Source of the DNA: Flammeovirga sp. SJP92 | GTDB taxonomy: Bacteria > Bacteroidota > Bacteroidia > Cytophagales > Flammeovirgaceae | Length of the DNA: 64,000 bases | Reading direction: 5' to 3' | NCBI RefSeq assembly: GCF_001583495.1 | Contig: NZ_LQAQ01000093.1 | Coordinates: forward strand, 372,001 to 436,000 | Shown here: piece after piece, positions 1 to 8,715 of the stretch | Numbering within the stretch: the first letter of the stretch is position 1 | How the letters are laid out: the number at the start of each line of letters is the position of its first letter | Translations under genes and position numbers: made by a program | Notes under the pieces: model-generated | The model's database searches: none | What the model saw: the letters and a program-made list of their open reading frames with translations, nothing else | What the model was told of the DNA's origin: nothing

Positions 1-3000
1 AGGCTCACCTGTCCACTCTAAACCAGCAGGAATATCGAAATCGTTATCACCTACTAATACTGTTTCGTTAACAGCCCACTGTGCCCACTTTGTAATCAAG
101 TCTTTTGCTCTTGGATCATTGTTGATATAGTACAATTCGGCAATACGCTCCATTGACCATACTTGCCATCCAAACCATCCACCTGAACCTGGATCGTGAT
201 ACACTGGGTTTTCATCATAAGCCATACCATAGAAAGTAGATTTACCTGCAGGATAAACACTGTAATCACCATTCCAGCTGTTTGTTGCTCCACCTGCAAT
301 ACCACCTTCAGCAGATTGTAACCAAGTATAGAATTCCAACTGACGGTCTAAACTTGTTGTCCAGTCTCTTACACCATTTGAAGATACTGGCTTTAATTCC
401 TCTACTTGAGATAATGCATATGCAGCTACTGGATTTTGGTACCCGAAGTGACAGTGAGATGCACCAATTCTAAATGCCCACGCTGCTGAAGCATCTGTTG
501 CTCCACCCCATGACATATACCATGACATCAGGTAGTGTGCATTATCATAGCTTGTTTGAGAAGTGGCATTTGGATCTTGTGCTCCTAGTGGTTTGAAATA
601 TTTATCAAACATGGCTAATCTCAAGTAATCACCCATTTTAGAAGCTTTATCTAAATCTAAACTACTTAGACTTACACCTTGCTCTTTTGCATATTCGTAA
701 GCCCAGTACATTACTTGTACAGCTCTTGCGTCAGCATCTGGTGCACTTGTGTATCTCCATTGTGTAGAATAAGCTCTGTCTTGAGTAAACAATGGTAAGA
801 AACCATCTGCACTACCCCACTTGAATGCTTCCCATGATGGATGAGGTACTGTTTCGAATACAGATTCTTGCTCACCTCTTTGGAAAGTATTGATATATGA
901 AGGTGCACTTACTCCATCACCACGGTTACCGTAGCCATAGAAGTTGTCATTATCCAATAACCAGTGCATTTGGTAGATATGAGGATTACCATATGCTGCT
1001 TCTAATTCTGCTGAAACATAATCTCCTTTTACTGGATTTGAGAAATCTAAAGGAGCAGGATATAATTCAGGAAGTGGGAATTCAGGAGCATAAGCTGCTG
1101 GGCTTGACGGATCATAAGCACCATTTGTTGGCTGATCTTCTGCTGTTGGGATGATAAACTGTTCTGTTTTTCTCCAAACTTCTTTTAATGGCTCCCAGTC
1201 TCCTGTAATTCTACCGTGCATTGCTTCTAACCACATCCAATAAGAATATAATTCTGAAGTCGATTCGTGACCGTGATCTGGTGCTTCTACAATTAATGAT
1301 TCAACAGAGTGGTGAGGAGAACCTTCAGGACTGAAGTAACCATTGGCAGGGTCTAAGTACATATTTCTCATTTCAACGAAACGCTGAATGTACTCATTGT
1401 CGGTATCTGGAGGAGTAATAATCACATTATCTTCCTCAGCCGTAATTGTAATGATCGCTTGATCTTCTCCACCTTTTGTATCAGTAACTGTCAATGTCAC
1501 ATCATAGCTACCTACAGCTGTATAAGTATGCGTAGCTAAAACACCTTCTCCTACTGTGCCATCACCAAAGTTCCATGCAAAAGATAAAGTATCACCGTCT
1601 GCATCTGTAGAACCTGATGCGTCAAAGCTTACTACAAATGGAATATTTCCAACTGTTGCATCTGCTGAAATACTTGCTACTGGAGGTGTATTTTCATCAG
1701 GAGGATTTGTTCCGCCATCACAAGTTGGAGCTGTTGCTGTTTTGCTGAAATAAACTGTAAAGCCACCTGCTTTCGATACCATTACAAAGTTATCCTGATC
1801 TGAAGTTACCCAATAGTCTCCATCAAAACCTGGAATTCCTGAAGCTGCCACTGTCACTGAAGGCTCAGCTGCGTCAAAAGTATGTGTTACTTTGCTTAAT
1901 AAATCAACATACCAGTTCGGTTGCCCATTGTTAGAATTGAACGAGAATTGGTATAATCCTTTATTTGCAAGATCCCAGTTGATTGTGAAGTCACGCATGT
2001 TGCTTAAATCTGGACCACCGTTACCTAATACAAAGATATTTTGATAAGCAGTATGACCTGTTGATGCAAATGCCTCCGCCTGAGGAGCTCCGAAAGAACA
2101 ATCTGAAGCAACAGCCATTGCTGACATCACTCTCATTGAAGAAGATGCTACAGCACCTGAACAGTTTGGTGCAGTTGCTGAGTTGTTGAAATAGATAGAG
2201 AAAGTACCAGTTTTTGATACTAACACAAAGTTAGCTCCATCTAATGCAACCCAATAATCTCCATCAAAACCTGGGATTCCTGAAGCTGTAATTGTTACAG
2301 CTGGCTGAGCCGCATCAAAAGTATGTGATACCTTGCCTAATAAATCAACATACCAGCTTGGTTGTCCATTGTTTGAATTAAATGAGAATTGATACAATCC
2401 TTTATTTGGCAAGTCCCAGTTGATTGTAAAATCACGCATGTTGCTCAAATCTGGACCACCTTCACCTAATACATGAATGTTCTTGAACGCCGTATGACCT
2501 GTAGTTTCTAAAGCTGATGCTTGAGGTGTACCGAAAGTGCAATCAAAACTTCCGTCAGTCACTTTAATCGTTTCTGAAGTATTGCTTGATTTTCCAGAAG
2601 AGTTAGATACTGTAAGCACTACAATATAATCACCATCAACAGCATACGTTGTAGCCGCTGTTACACCTGTACCTACTTCTCCATTACCAAAGTCCCACGC
2701 ATAAGTTAATGCATCTCCATTTGGATCAATTGAAGCCGACGCATCAAAAGTAACATCAAGAGGCATTACACCACCTGTTGTTGAAGCTGTGAATGATGCT
2801 ACTGGAGGAGCATTAGGATCTAATACTGTAATTGATTCTGTTACAGGAGTTGATACATTTTCTCCATCACTTACTGTTAAAGTAACAGTATACTCACCTG
2901 GTACAGTATAAGTAGCTGATGGTGTTACTAAACTTGATGACGTACCATTTCCAAAATCCCAAGAATAAGTGATTGGATCTTCATTTGGATCTGATGACAT

Positions 3001-4992
3001 TGAAGCATCAAAATTCACTGTCAATGGTGCAACACCTTGGTTAACATCCATCGTAAACTTCGCTACTGGAGTTCCTCCACCGTTTGGCTCTGCACCGAAA
3101 ACTAATACACCGTTATCATAAACTGGTATTCTTGGAGACTCTCCTTCTGTATCTAGTCCAAATGCAGACCAGTCATTTGAAGTATCGTAAGGTACTCCGT
3201 TGGCTACACGGAAGTTCACCTGTACATCACGACGGAATGCAGGGTCACCTATTGGAGCAATTTGCTCACCTGCTAAAGATACTTCTGCATAATAGATATT
3301 ATTTGCCGCATCCCAAGCTGCTACAGTCATAGTGCTGTTTCCTTGTACCGAGTTCAACTCCGGTTGGTAATCTGCAATCGTATAACCTTCTGCTACACCT
3401 TCTGAAATATCAAAGAAGTAACGGAATGAAAGTTTATCAGTCACTCTTGAAGGCCAAGCCGTTCTGTTTTGAACTAAAACTCTCACTGTACTTCCTGAAG
3501 CGTTGTTGCTGTTGAATTTTGAGAATGTTCTGATCTCAGCACGAGTTGGTACTTCTGGTACTGGGAAGTTAGCCAATGGCTCTCCTCCAAATTCCTGGTA
3601 CATTCTTGCCAAAGCACCTGTGAAACATGCGTTGTAATCACAAGCAACCTCATTCGCCACATAATCTGAACGATCATCTTCAAATGCATCATTTGGCTCA
3701 CCTGGACCACCTACCAATGCACCATATAATGTATGACTTGGATCAATTGGATTGTTTAAAAGGTTGTTTGCCCAAGCACCGTGCGCTGATCTGTGATGAG
3801 GGTTATAGGCAGGGTTATTTCCAAAACCTACCATGAAGCTTCTGTTGATTGGGTTATCACCCAGAGCATAGTTGATCTGCTTCACTGCAAAATCATGATA
3901 TTTTGCTTTTTTAGCCGCTGTAGTTGCTACTCTGTCACTGTAGATAAAAGCTACAAGAGCAGTGTTAGAACTATGACGTAATGATCCCCATTGCATCAAG
4001 TGAGCTTGTCCACCTGGACTGTAAGGAATTCTATCTCCTTCAAAGCCATCTGTCCAGTAGTCCAAGTGTCTTTCAGCATCTGCTTTGTACTCTTCTTTAC
4101 CTGTCAATTCAGACATTAAAACATAAATACCATATGCTTTATCATCCCAAGCTAATCCCCACTTGTAAGCTTTCAAAGTAGATTGTCCTTCATTCGATAA
4201 GTTTGTATATTCTGATTCTGCTTTATCTAAATAAGTAGTGTTTCCTGTAGCTTTGTACAACCAAGCTGCACCCCATACTAACTCATCTTGGTATCCACTA
4301 AATGAGCGGTAAAAGCCCGCCGCATCAGTGATTGATTCAGAATACACCCCTCTGTAGTTGTCAGCAAATGCATATAACTCCTCAGCGTGTTGTAATAATA
4401 ATGCACTGTAAGCTGGGTCTGAATCTTTGAAAACAATACTACAAGCCGCCATTGCCGCTGCAGTTTCGCCCGCTAAATCAGAACCAGGATTAGCTGCATC
4501 AATTTTATAGGCAGGTCTTGCCATTGTCATTACTTCAGGTGATCCCCAATAAGCGTGGTCTGGTCCACCTGCACCTACTTGTCCATAAAACTCAGTTGGT
4601 CCAGTATGACATTTTATAAAATAGTCAGTAACGAAACGAAGATTACGTTTCATTATTTCTAATTGTCCACTTTGTCTGTAGGCATCTTCATATTCTACTA
4701 CACCCCATGCAAGGGCTGTAACACTAAATGCCATTGGGAAGCCGAACTTCACGTGATCACCAGCGTCATACCAACCGCCGGTTAAATCTAAGCCAACATC
4801 GGATCCATCATCTAATGCCGAATCATCTCTCCAAGTAACCCTGTTCCAATCAGGTAACTTTCCGGACTGTTGTGCTTCATAAAAAAAGAGAGATTTCTGA
4901 AGGGCTTCTCCATAATTAAATTCCTGTGCCCATAGATTGTTAGTAGCCAGATACAAAAATATTATTGCACCCAACATGAAATTGCGTTTCAT
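1..4992 (-). CDS. Multimodular secreted cellulase GH9-CBM3-PKD-PKD-X-X-PKD-GH48 (3' end outside window)
   Basis: The frame opens at an ATG (4992-4990) and stays open without a stop for 1664 codons to the window edge. Residues 1-23 are a Sec signal peptide ending in LWAQ. About 24-470 is a GH9 endoglucanase: the GGWYDAGDHVKFG motif carries D76 and D79 (catalytic base region), HHRSAHG follows, and E448 in NEVACDYNA is the expected acid. About 478-636 is a family 3 cellulose-binding module (LSFRYFFDIS, NDWSAFGL, PVYDNGVLV), placed as in GH9-CBM3c processive endoglucanases. Then come PKD domains (about 640-726 and 727-810), two near-identical unassigned modules (about 813-948 and 958-1093), a third PKD (about 1095-1188) and a GH48 reducing-end cellobiohydrolase from about 1190. 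In GH48, E1243 in DHGHESTSE is the likely catalytic acid and D1419/D1421 in APDADAR lie where the base-side aspartate sits. Roughly 150 GH48 residues and any C-terminal sorting domain lie beyond position 1. Function: extracellular crystalline-cellulose degradation. Confidence 0.93.
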   Translation of the reverse strand, partial: MKRNFMLGAIIFLYLATNNLWAQEFNYGEALQKSLFFYEAQQSGKLPDWNRVTWRDDSALDDGSDVGLDLTGGWYDAGDHVKFGFPMAFSVTALAWGVVEYEDAYRQSGQLEIMKRNLRFVTDYFIKCHTGPTEFYGQVGAGGPDHAYWGSPEVMTMARPAYKIDAANPGSDLAGETAAAMAACSIVFKDSDPAYSALLLQHAEELYAFADNYRGVYSESITDAAGFYRSFSGYQDELVWGAAWLYKATGNTTYLDKAESEYTNLSNEGQSTLKAYKWGLAWDDKAYGIYVLMSELTGKEEYKADAERHLDYWTDGFEGDRIPYSPGGQAHLMQWGSLRHSSNTALVAFIYSDRVATTAAKKAKYHDFAVKQINYALGDNPINRSFMVGFGNNPAYNPHHRSAHGAWANNLLNNPIDPSHTLYGALVGGPGEPNDAFEDDRSDYVANEVACDYNACFTGALARMYQEFGGEPLANFPVPEVPTRAEIRTFSKFNSNNASGSTVRVLVQNRTAWPSRVTDKLSFRYFFDISEGVAEGYTIADYQPELNSVQGNSTMTVAAWDAANNIYYAEVSLAGEQIAPIGDPAFRRDVQVNFRVANGVPYDTSNDWSAFGLDTEGESPRIPVYDNGVLVFGAEPNGGGTPVAKFTMDVNQGVAPLTVNFDASMSSDPNEDPITYSWDFGNGTSSSLVTPSATYTVPGEYTVTLTVSDGENVSTPVTESITVLDPNAPPVASFTASTTGGVMPLDVTFDASASIDPNGDALTYAWDFGNGEVGTGVTAATTYAVDGDYIVVLTVSNSSGKSSNTSETIKVTDGSFDCTFGTPQASALETTGHTAFKNIHVLGEGGPDLSNMRDFTINWDLPNKGLYQFSFNSNNGQPSWYVDLLGKVSHTFDAAQPAVTITASGIPGFDGDYWVALDGANFVLVSKTGTFSIYFNNSATAPNCSGAVASSSMRVMSAMAVASDCSFGAPQAEAFASTGHTAYQNIFVLGNGGPDLSNMRDFTINWDLANKGLYQFSFNSNNGQPNWYVDLLSKVTHTFDAAEPSVTVAASGIPGFDGDYWVTSDQDNFVMVSKAGGFTVYFSKTATAPTCDGGTNPPDENTPPVASISADATVGNIPFVVSFDASGSTDADGDTLSFAWNFGDGTVGEGVLATHTYTAVGSYDVTLTVTDTKGGEDQAIITITAEEDNVIITPPDTDNEYIQRFVEMRNMYLDPANGYFSPEGSPHHSVESLIVEAPDHGHESTSELYSYWMWLEAMHGRITGDWEPLKEVWRKTEQFIIPTAEDQPTNGAYDPSSPAAYAPEFPLPELYPAPLDFSNPVKGDYVSAELEAAYGNPHIYQMHWLLDNDNFYGYGNRGDGVSAPSYINTFQRGEQESVFETVPHPSWEAFKWGSADGFLPLFTQDRAYSTQWRYTSAPDADARAVQVMYWAYEYAKEQGVSLSSLDLDKASKMGDYLRLAMFDKYFKPLGAQDPNATSQTSYDNAHYLMSWYMSWGGATDASAAWAFRIGASHCHFGYQNPVAAYALSQVEELKPVSSNGVRDWTTSLDRQLEFYTWLQSAEGGIAGGATNSWNGDYSVYPAGKSTFYGMAYDENPVYHDPGSGGWFGWQVWSMERIAELYYINNDPRAKDLITKWAQWAVNETVLVGDNDFDIPAGLEWTGEP
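1714..2106 (-). repeat. Second copy of a duplicated ~130-residue module in the cellulase
   Basis: This encodes residues of about 963-1093 of the cellulase, from the cysteine of SDCSFG to TCDGG. It matches 2155-2553 almost codon for codon, including NMRDFTINWDL, YQFSFNSNNGQP and GIPGFDGDYWV. Each copy starts and ends near a cysteine, which suggests a disulfide closing the fold. The module is beta-rich and aromatic. I cannot assign it to a known CBM family. A carbohydrate-binding role is inferred from its place between catalytic domains. Confidence 0.8.
2155..2553 (-). repeat. First copy of the duplicated ~130-residue module in the cellulase
   Basis: This encodes about residues 814-946, from DCTFGTPQ to APNC. 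It is separated from the second copy by a short Ala/Ser/Met-rich linker. High similarity persists at the DNA level, for example over the segment around 2330-2470 versus 1890-2030. That points to a recent in-gene duplication rather than two old domains of one family. Confidence 0.8.
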
Positions 4993-5958
4993 AATTAGTT
5001 TTAATTAAATGTACTATTTAACGGATGTGAAGAATGTTGCTCAACCTTACGAAAAGGGAGCTTTTGTTGTAATTATTTAATGTGTAGTACCAGAACAATC
5101 GTAAACAGAGCTTTTATCTTTCTCTCTTATGTTATTCTGCCAGGGCCTTTACTACGTAACTATTGTTATGTGTTGTCCATCTGCATTGAACTGCATAAGA
5201 AATAATAAATTCAATTCTCTATTTTCATTTGATCTTAGTACAAAAGACAATGATTTAACCCTCCAGCTAAGAGGTTAAAGTTGTTGTATCATCAAAATTG
5301 GAGCATAAAAATCCACCTCAGCTCAAGACTCATCAAAAATGATATGCTAATCCCAAAATTTGGACACATCAATACATGATCAGACTAGACCGAACATAAA
5401 ATTTCATGTTGTTCTATCTTAATTTTACAACTTCTTAAAAGTGTAGACATTATTCGGCCAGGCATTACTTCTCACAATTTAAAAGAAATACATTTTAAAA
5501 TATTTCTATCAAAAAATAAGACATAACGAAAAGGTCTAAATGTCAATAGGTTTTCATTTAGAAAGGTTGAAGATTGTGTAATTCATTTCAATAGTAATAG
5601 CATATGCAATTACCCTTTTATTAATTGGTTCCAAATCATAAAATGACAATTGTAGTGAGGGTATAGATTCTACAATGCTATTAGTGTTGTTATGTAAAAA
5701 TGGTTTTAAAAAGAAAGATTTGATGTTTTAAATTTATACTAGATTGTTTTTATAGTTAGAAAATAATTATCTCATTTGTCAAAAACTTGACGGTAGCTGG
5801 ATTTAGTCATTTCATTGTCAATTATTAACAATAATACAACTTTTGATAGTAAAAAACTAATTTATCATCAGATAATATACATTTATCGTTAAGACAACAA
5901 AAAAGGGTTATCTCATTCCTTTGATGAAATAACCCTTGATCGGTAAAAAAGAGGTGTT
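4993..5958. other. 966-base AT-rich intergenic region upstream of the cellulase gene
   Basis: No convincing gene or RNA was found on either strand apart from the bshA terminator at its right end. It must hold the promoter and regulatory sites of the giant cellulase gene (minus strand). I found no good match to the Bacteroidota -7 box TAnnTTTG in the first 350 bases upstream of the start. One imperfect palindrome (TAACC...GGTTA, about 5257-5278) could be a regulator site, but this is weak. Confidence 0.5.
5898..5940 (-). terminator. Intrinsic terminator after bshA
   Basis: A 9-bp stem (5903-5911 with 5929-5937, AAGGGTTAT/ATAACCCTT) is followed on the minus strand by a run of T. It lies just downstream of the bshA stop codon. 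Confidence 0.85.
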
Positions 5959-7101
5959 CTAGCCTATTTTCACTTTCGTCTTTTCAATTGCTTTCTTATA
6001 AATCTCTTCATATTGAGGAATGATTTCAGCAATATTATATCGTTGTGCTTGTTTGAGTGCATTCTCTTTAAACGATGGAAGGTTTTTATCGTCAAGGATA
6101 TATAAGGCATTTTTTGCCATGTCCTCCACATCACCAATATCGCTCATCATACCTGTTTTTCCGTGAATATTTACTTCAGGAATACCTCCTGCATTCGTAG
6201 AAATCACTGGAACTTCACAGGCCATTGCTTCTAATGCCGCCAAACCAAAACTTTCTTTTTCAGATGGCATCAAGAATAAATCAGCTACGGAAAGAATTTC
6301 TTCTACTTCTGCTAGTTTTCCCAAGAAACGAACGTCATTGCAAGTACGCAGTTCATAACATTTTTCTTCTAAACTCGCTCTTTCCGGGCCATCACCTACC
6401 ATCAGCAATTTGCAAGGAATCTTTTCTCTTACTCTCTTGAAAACCTCCAAAGCGTCATCTGCTCTTTTCACTTTTCTCATATTGGAAACGTGAATCAACA
6501 GTTTTTCTCCATCTGGACAAATTGCCTTTTTGAAGTGGTCCTTTTTGTGCTTCATGAAGCGTTTCAGGTCTACAAAGTTGGGGATTACTTTGATATCTGT
6601 TGTGAGATCAAAATACTGGTAAGTTTCTTCTTTCAAACTTTCAGAAACAGAGGTTACACAATCTGATTCGTCAATAGAAAAAGCTACTACAGGCCCCAAA
6701 CTGTCATCCTTCCCCACCAAAGTTACATCTGTACCATGAAGTGTGGTCACGATTGGCATATTGATTCCTTTCTTGGCTAAAATCTGCTTTGCTGTATACG
6801 CCGCAGACGCATGAGGAATTGCATAGTGAGCGTGTAAAACATCTAATTGTTCAGACTCTGCCACTTCCACCATCTTACTTGTCAGCGCCAACTCATAAGG
6901 AGGATATTTAAATAATGGGTAGGTTTTGATGTCTACTTTATGGTAATAAATATTTTCATCAAAAAAATCTAACCTCGTTGGCTGATCATAGGTAATGAAA
7001 TGCACCTCATGACCTAAATCTGCGGCTAAACTTTTCCCTAACTCTGTAGCGACTACTCCACTACCTCCGTAGGTAGGATAACATATGATACCAATTTTCA
7101 T
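5959..7101 (-). CDS. bshA: N-acetyl-alpha-D-glucosaminyl L-malate synthase (bacillithiol biosynthesis)
   Basis: This is a 380-residue GT4-family, GT-B fold glycosyltransferase. It transfers GlcNAc from UDP-GlcNAc to L-malate, the first step of bacillithiol synthesis in the cytoplasm. The N-terminus MKIGIICYPTYGGSGVVATE carries the glycine-rich loop typical of BshA. HAHYAIPHA and TTLHGTDVT are in the acceptor-side domain. The donor-binding EX7E motif is in SEKESFGLAALEAMA at about residues 282-296. Length is normal for the family. The upstream ytxJ gene (22 bases away, same strand) is another bacillithiol-associated gene, which supports the assignment over other GT4 enzymes. The two are probably one transcript ending at the hairpin at 5898-5940. 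Confidence 0.92.
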   Translation of the reverse strand: MKIGIICYPTYGGSGVVATELGKSLAADLGHEVHFITYDQPTRLDFFDENIYYHKVDIKTYPLFKYPPYELALTSKMVEVAESEQLDVLHAHYAIPHASAAYTAKQILAKKGINMPIVTTLHGTDVTLVGKDDSLGPVVAFSIDESDCVTSVSESLKEETYQYFDLTTDIKVIPNFVDLKRFMKHKKDHFKKAICPDGEKLLIHVSNMRKVKRADDALEVFKRVREKIPCKLLMVGDGPERASLEEKCYELRTCNDVRFLGKLAEVEEILSVADLFLMPSEKESFGLAALEAMACEVPVISTNAGGIPEVNIHGKTGMMSDIGDVEDMAKNALYILDDKNLPSFKENALKQAQRYNIAEIIPQYEEIYKKAIEKTKVKIG

Positions 7102-7123
7102 GGTGTTGTCTGTTTGATGATAA

Positions 7124-7447
7124 TTAAGCGACGATGTCTGAATAGGAAATTCCCATGTGCGAAGCGGTATACACTACTTCTCCTTTATCTAATACAAGCA
7201 CTTGAGGTGATTGGTGCTCTACGTTAAATTTTTCAGCGATTGCATTGGAAATGTTCCTGTATTGGATTAAATCCAAATAATAAGCTGAGATTCCATTTCC
7301 ATCGTCCCACGATCGTTCTAGTCGGTCCAATGCCATTGCACTGATAGAACAACGTGTTGAGTGTTTTAAAATTAGGACTTTTTGTGACTGCGATAACGCC
7401 ACTAACTCTTCCAATTGAGAGATTTCAGTTAACTGATGCCAGTTCAT
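7124..7447 (-). CDS. ytxJ: Bacillithiol-system redox protein YtxJ (thioredoxin-like)
   Basis: This is a 107-residue cytoplasmic protein of the YtxJ family (thioredoxin fold, monothiol). The lone cysteine in HSTRCSISAMALDRL, about residue 33, sits where thioredoxins have CxxC; monothiol members are thought to work with bacillithiol in protein de-bacillithiolation. The C-terminal part has the cis-Pro-like SPQVLVL strand. It sits 22 bases upstream of bshA in the same direction, so the pair is probably cotranscribed. The upstream gene ends 72 bases away. The exact substrate is not known from sequence. Confidence 0.85.
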   Translation of the reverse strand: MNWHQLTEISQLEELVALSQSQKVLILKHSTRCSISAMALDRLERSWDDGNGISAYYLDLIQYRNISNAIAEKFNVEHQSPQVLVLDKGEVVYTASHMGISYSDIVA

Positions 7448-7519
7448 AACTTCTAAATTCGTTTAAACAACTTTCGCAAGTTACGCAAATAATATTAGAA
7501 ATCATTATGCAAAACTTCC

Positions 7520-8632
7520 CTAGCTGTCGTCATTCTGCTTATTATGATGAATGAACTGCTCTCTTTGTTTACGCTTTTCTTCTAAATCTTTCTGCTGTTT
7601 ATCTTCCCACATTTGCTCTCTCATCTGCCATTGTTTCACAGCAACTCTACTGATCACTTCATCAATCACAGAACTTGCCAATTCTTGCACCAGCTTTTCA
7701 TTACCTTGTTTGGTTTTTGAGAACATTATACCTTCAATCATCTCATACACCACATCTTTCAGGATCAATTCATTTTTTTCAGAGGAAATATCTTCAAACA
7801 AATCATTGGCTACCTTAAAAACAATATCAGAAATAGCATCTTCTAAACGAGAGGAAGCATAACTCCCCAATACAGGCACTTTTTTGATATCTTTTATTTC
7901 TTCATTCTCATTGACCGCATCTTCAATCAATATAGAAACATAGTTTTCCAAATCTCCTTTTTTATTGGCGTAAGCCTCTTGCATAGCATGCATTATTTTC
8001 CTTGAAATCCAAAAGGACAGGTTCTCCTGATAAGGCTTCACTACATCAACCATAAACTGCTGATTGGCATAACTTCCTGATTTCAATTCATCCTTTACGC
8101 CTTCCAATACATTAATCACAACGGCATCTGATACCTCTTCCACTACAATTTCTTTGATATGCAGGATAGTTCTGTAAACACTCAGTTCTTCCAAATTGAT
8201 CACCTCATGACTGTGCCATCTAAATAGCATAGCAAAAATTCTCAATAATCTGAAAAAGTTCATCCCTGGGAAACTACCCACTAAATCATAGAAATGTAAG
8301 AAAGGATAGAAATACCATTTTGCATAGGTTTTTGTTCTATAGGCTTCCCACCATGAAGTGAAAAATTCCAATAAATAGAACACCATAAAACAGATTTCGA
8401 TGATATAAAAATTATCAAAAATATAATCCTTATACCAGCTAGCAGGGATTTCTGCTATAGCAAACAAAAAGTTCTGAACAATTTCAGTGGCGAATAACGA
8501 ATTGAAGGTCATCCACAGTAAATGAAAAATAATTATGTTCAGAATAATGATATCTCGCACCAGACGTTTATACTCTTGTTTGTCTAGTTTATCGTAATTG
8601 AAATGTTTTTTGACGTTAAGGAAAACTCTCAT
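7520..8632 (-). CDS. Membrane protein with ion-channel voltage-sensor-like N-terminal half
   Basis: The product is 370 residues. The first half has about three to four hydrophobic segments (about 28-50, 72-95, 115-150). The last includes HFYDLVGSFPGM followed by a short amphipathic stretch with spaced arginines, FFRLLRIFAMLFRW, recalling S3-S4 of ion-transport proteins. No pore signature (TxGYG or a similar selectivity filter) is visible, so I do not call it a channel. The second half, about 155-370, is a soluble, charged, helical domain ending in a Lys/Gln/Glu-rich tail that may be coiled coil. It is known to me only as a hypothetical protein. The start ATG at 8632 precedes a basic N-terminus. 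Neighbours (ytxJ and a LytTR regulator) do not explain it. Confidence 0.7.
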   Translation of the reverse strand: MRVFLNVKKHFNYDKLDKQEYKRLVRDIIILNIIIFHLLWMTFNSLFATEIVQNFLFAIAEIPASWYKDYIFDNFYIIEICFMVFYLLEFFTSWWEAYRTKTYAKWYFYPFLHFYDLVGSFPGMNFFRLLRIFAMLFRWHSHEVINLEELSVYRTILHIKEIVVEEVSDAVVINVLEGVKDELKSGSYANQQFMVDVVKPYQENLSFWISRKIMHAMQEAYANKKGDLENYVSILIEDAVNENEEIKDIKKVPVLGSYASSRLEDAISDIVFKVANDLFEDISSEKNELILKDVVYEMIEGIMFSKTKQGNEKLVQELASSVIDEVISRVAVKQWQMREQMWEDKQQKDLEEKRKQREQFIHHNKQNDDS

Positions 8633-8641
8633 TGTTGATGT

Positions 8642-8670
8642 TTTGGTATTTAGACAGCTAAAATACCAAA
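8642..8670. terminator. Hairpin between the LytTR regulator and the membrane protein gene
   Basis: A perfect 10-bp stem (8642-8651 with 8661-8670, TTTGGTATTT/AAATACCAAA) lies in the 83-base gap between two minus-strand genes. No T-run follows it on the minus strand, so it may instead be a leader hairpin or operator. Confidence 0.4.
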
Positions 8671-8715
8671 TATTATGGATTGGTGTTGGGTTTGGGTGAA
8701 AGATTTAATGAAGAA

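Noticed and set aside
1-4992. Many short frames on both strands inside this region
   Set aside because: They are shadows of the single open minus-strand cellulase frame, which has clear domains from start to window edge.
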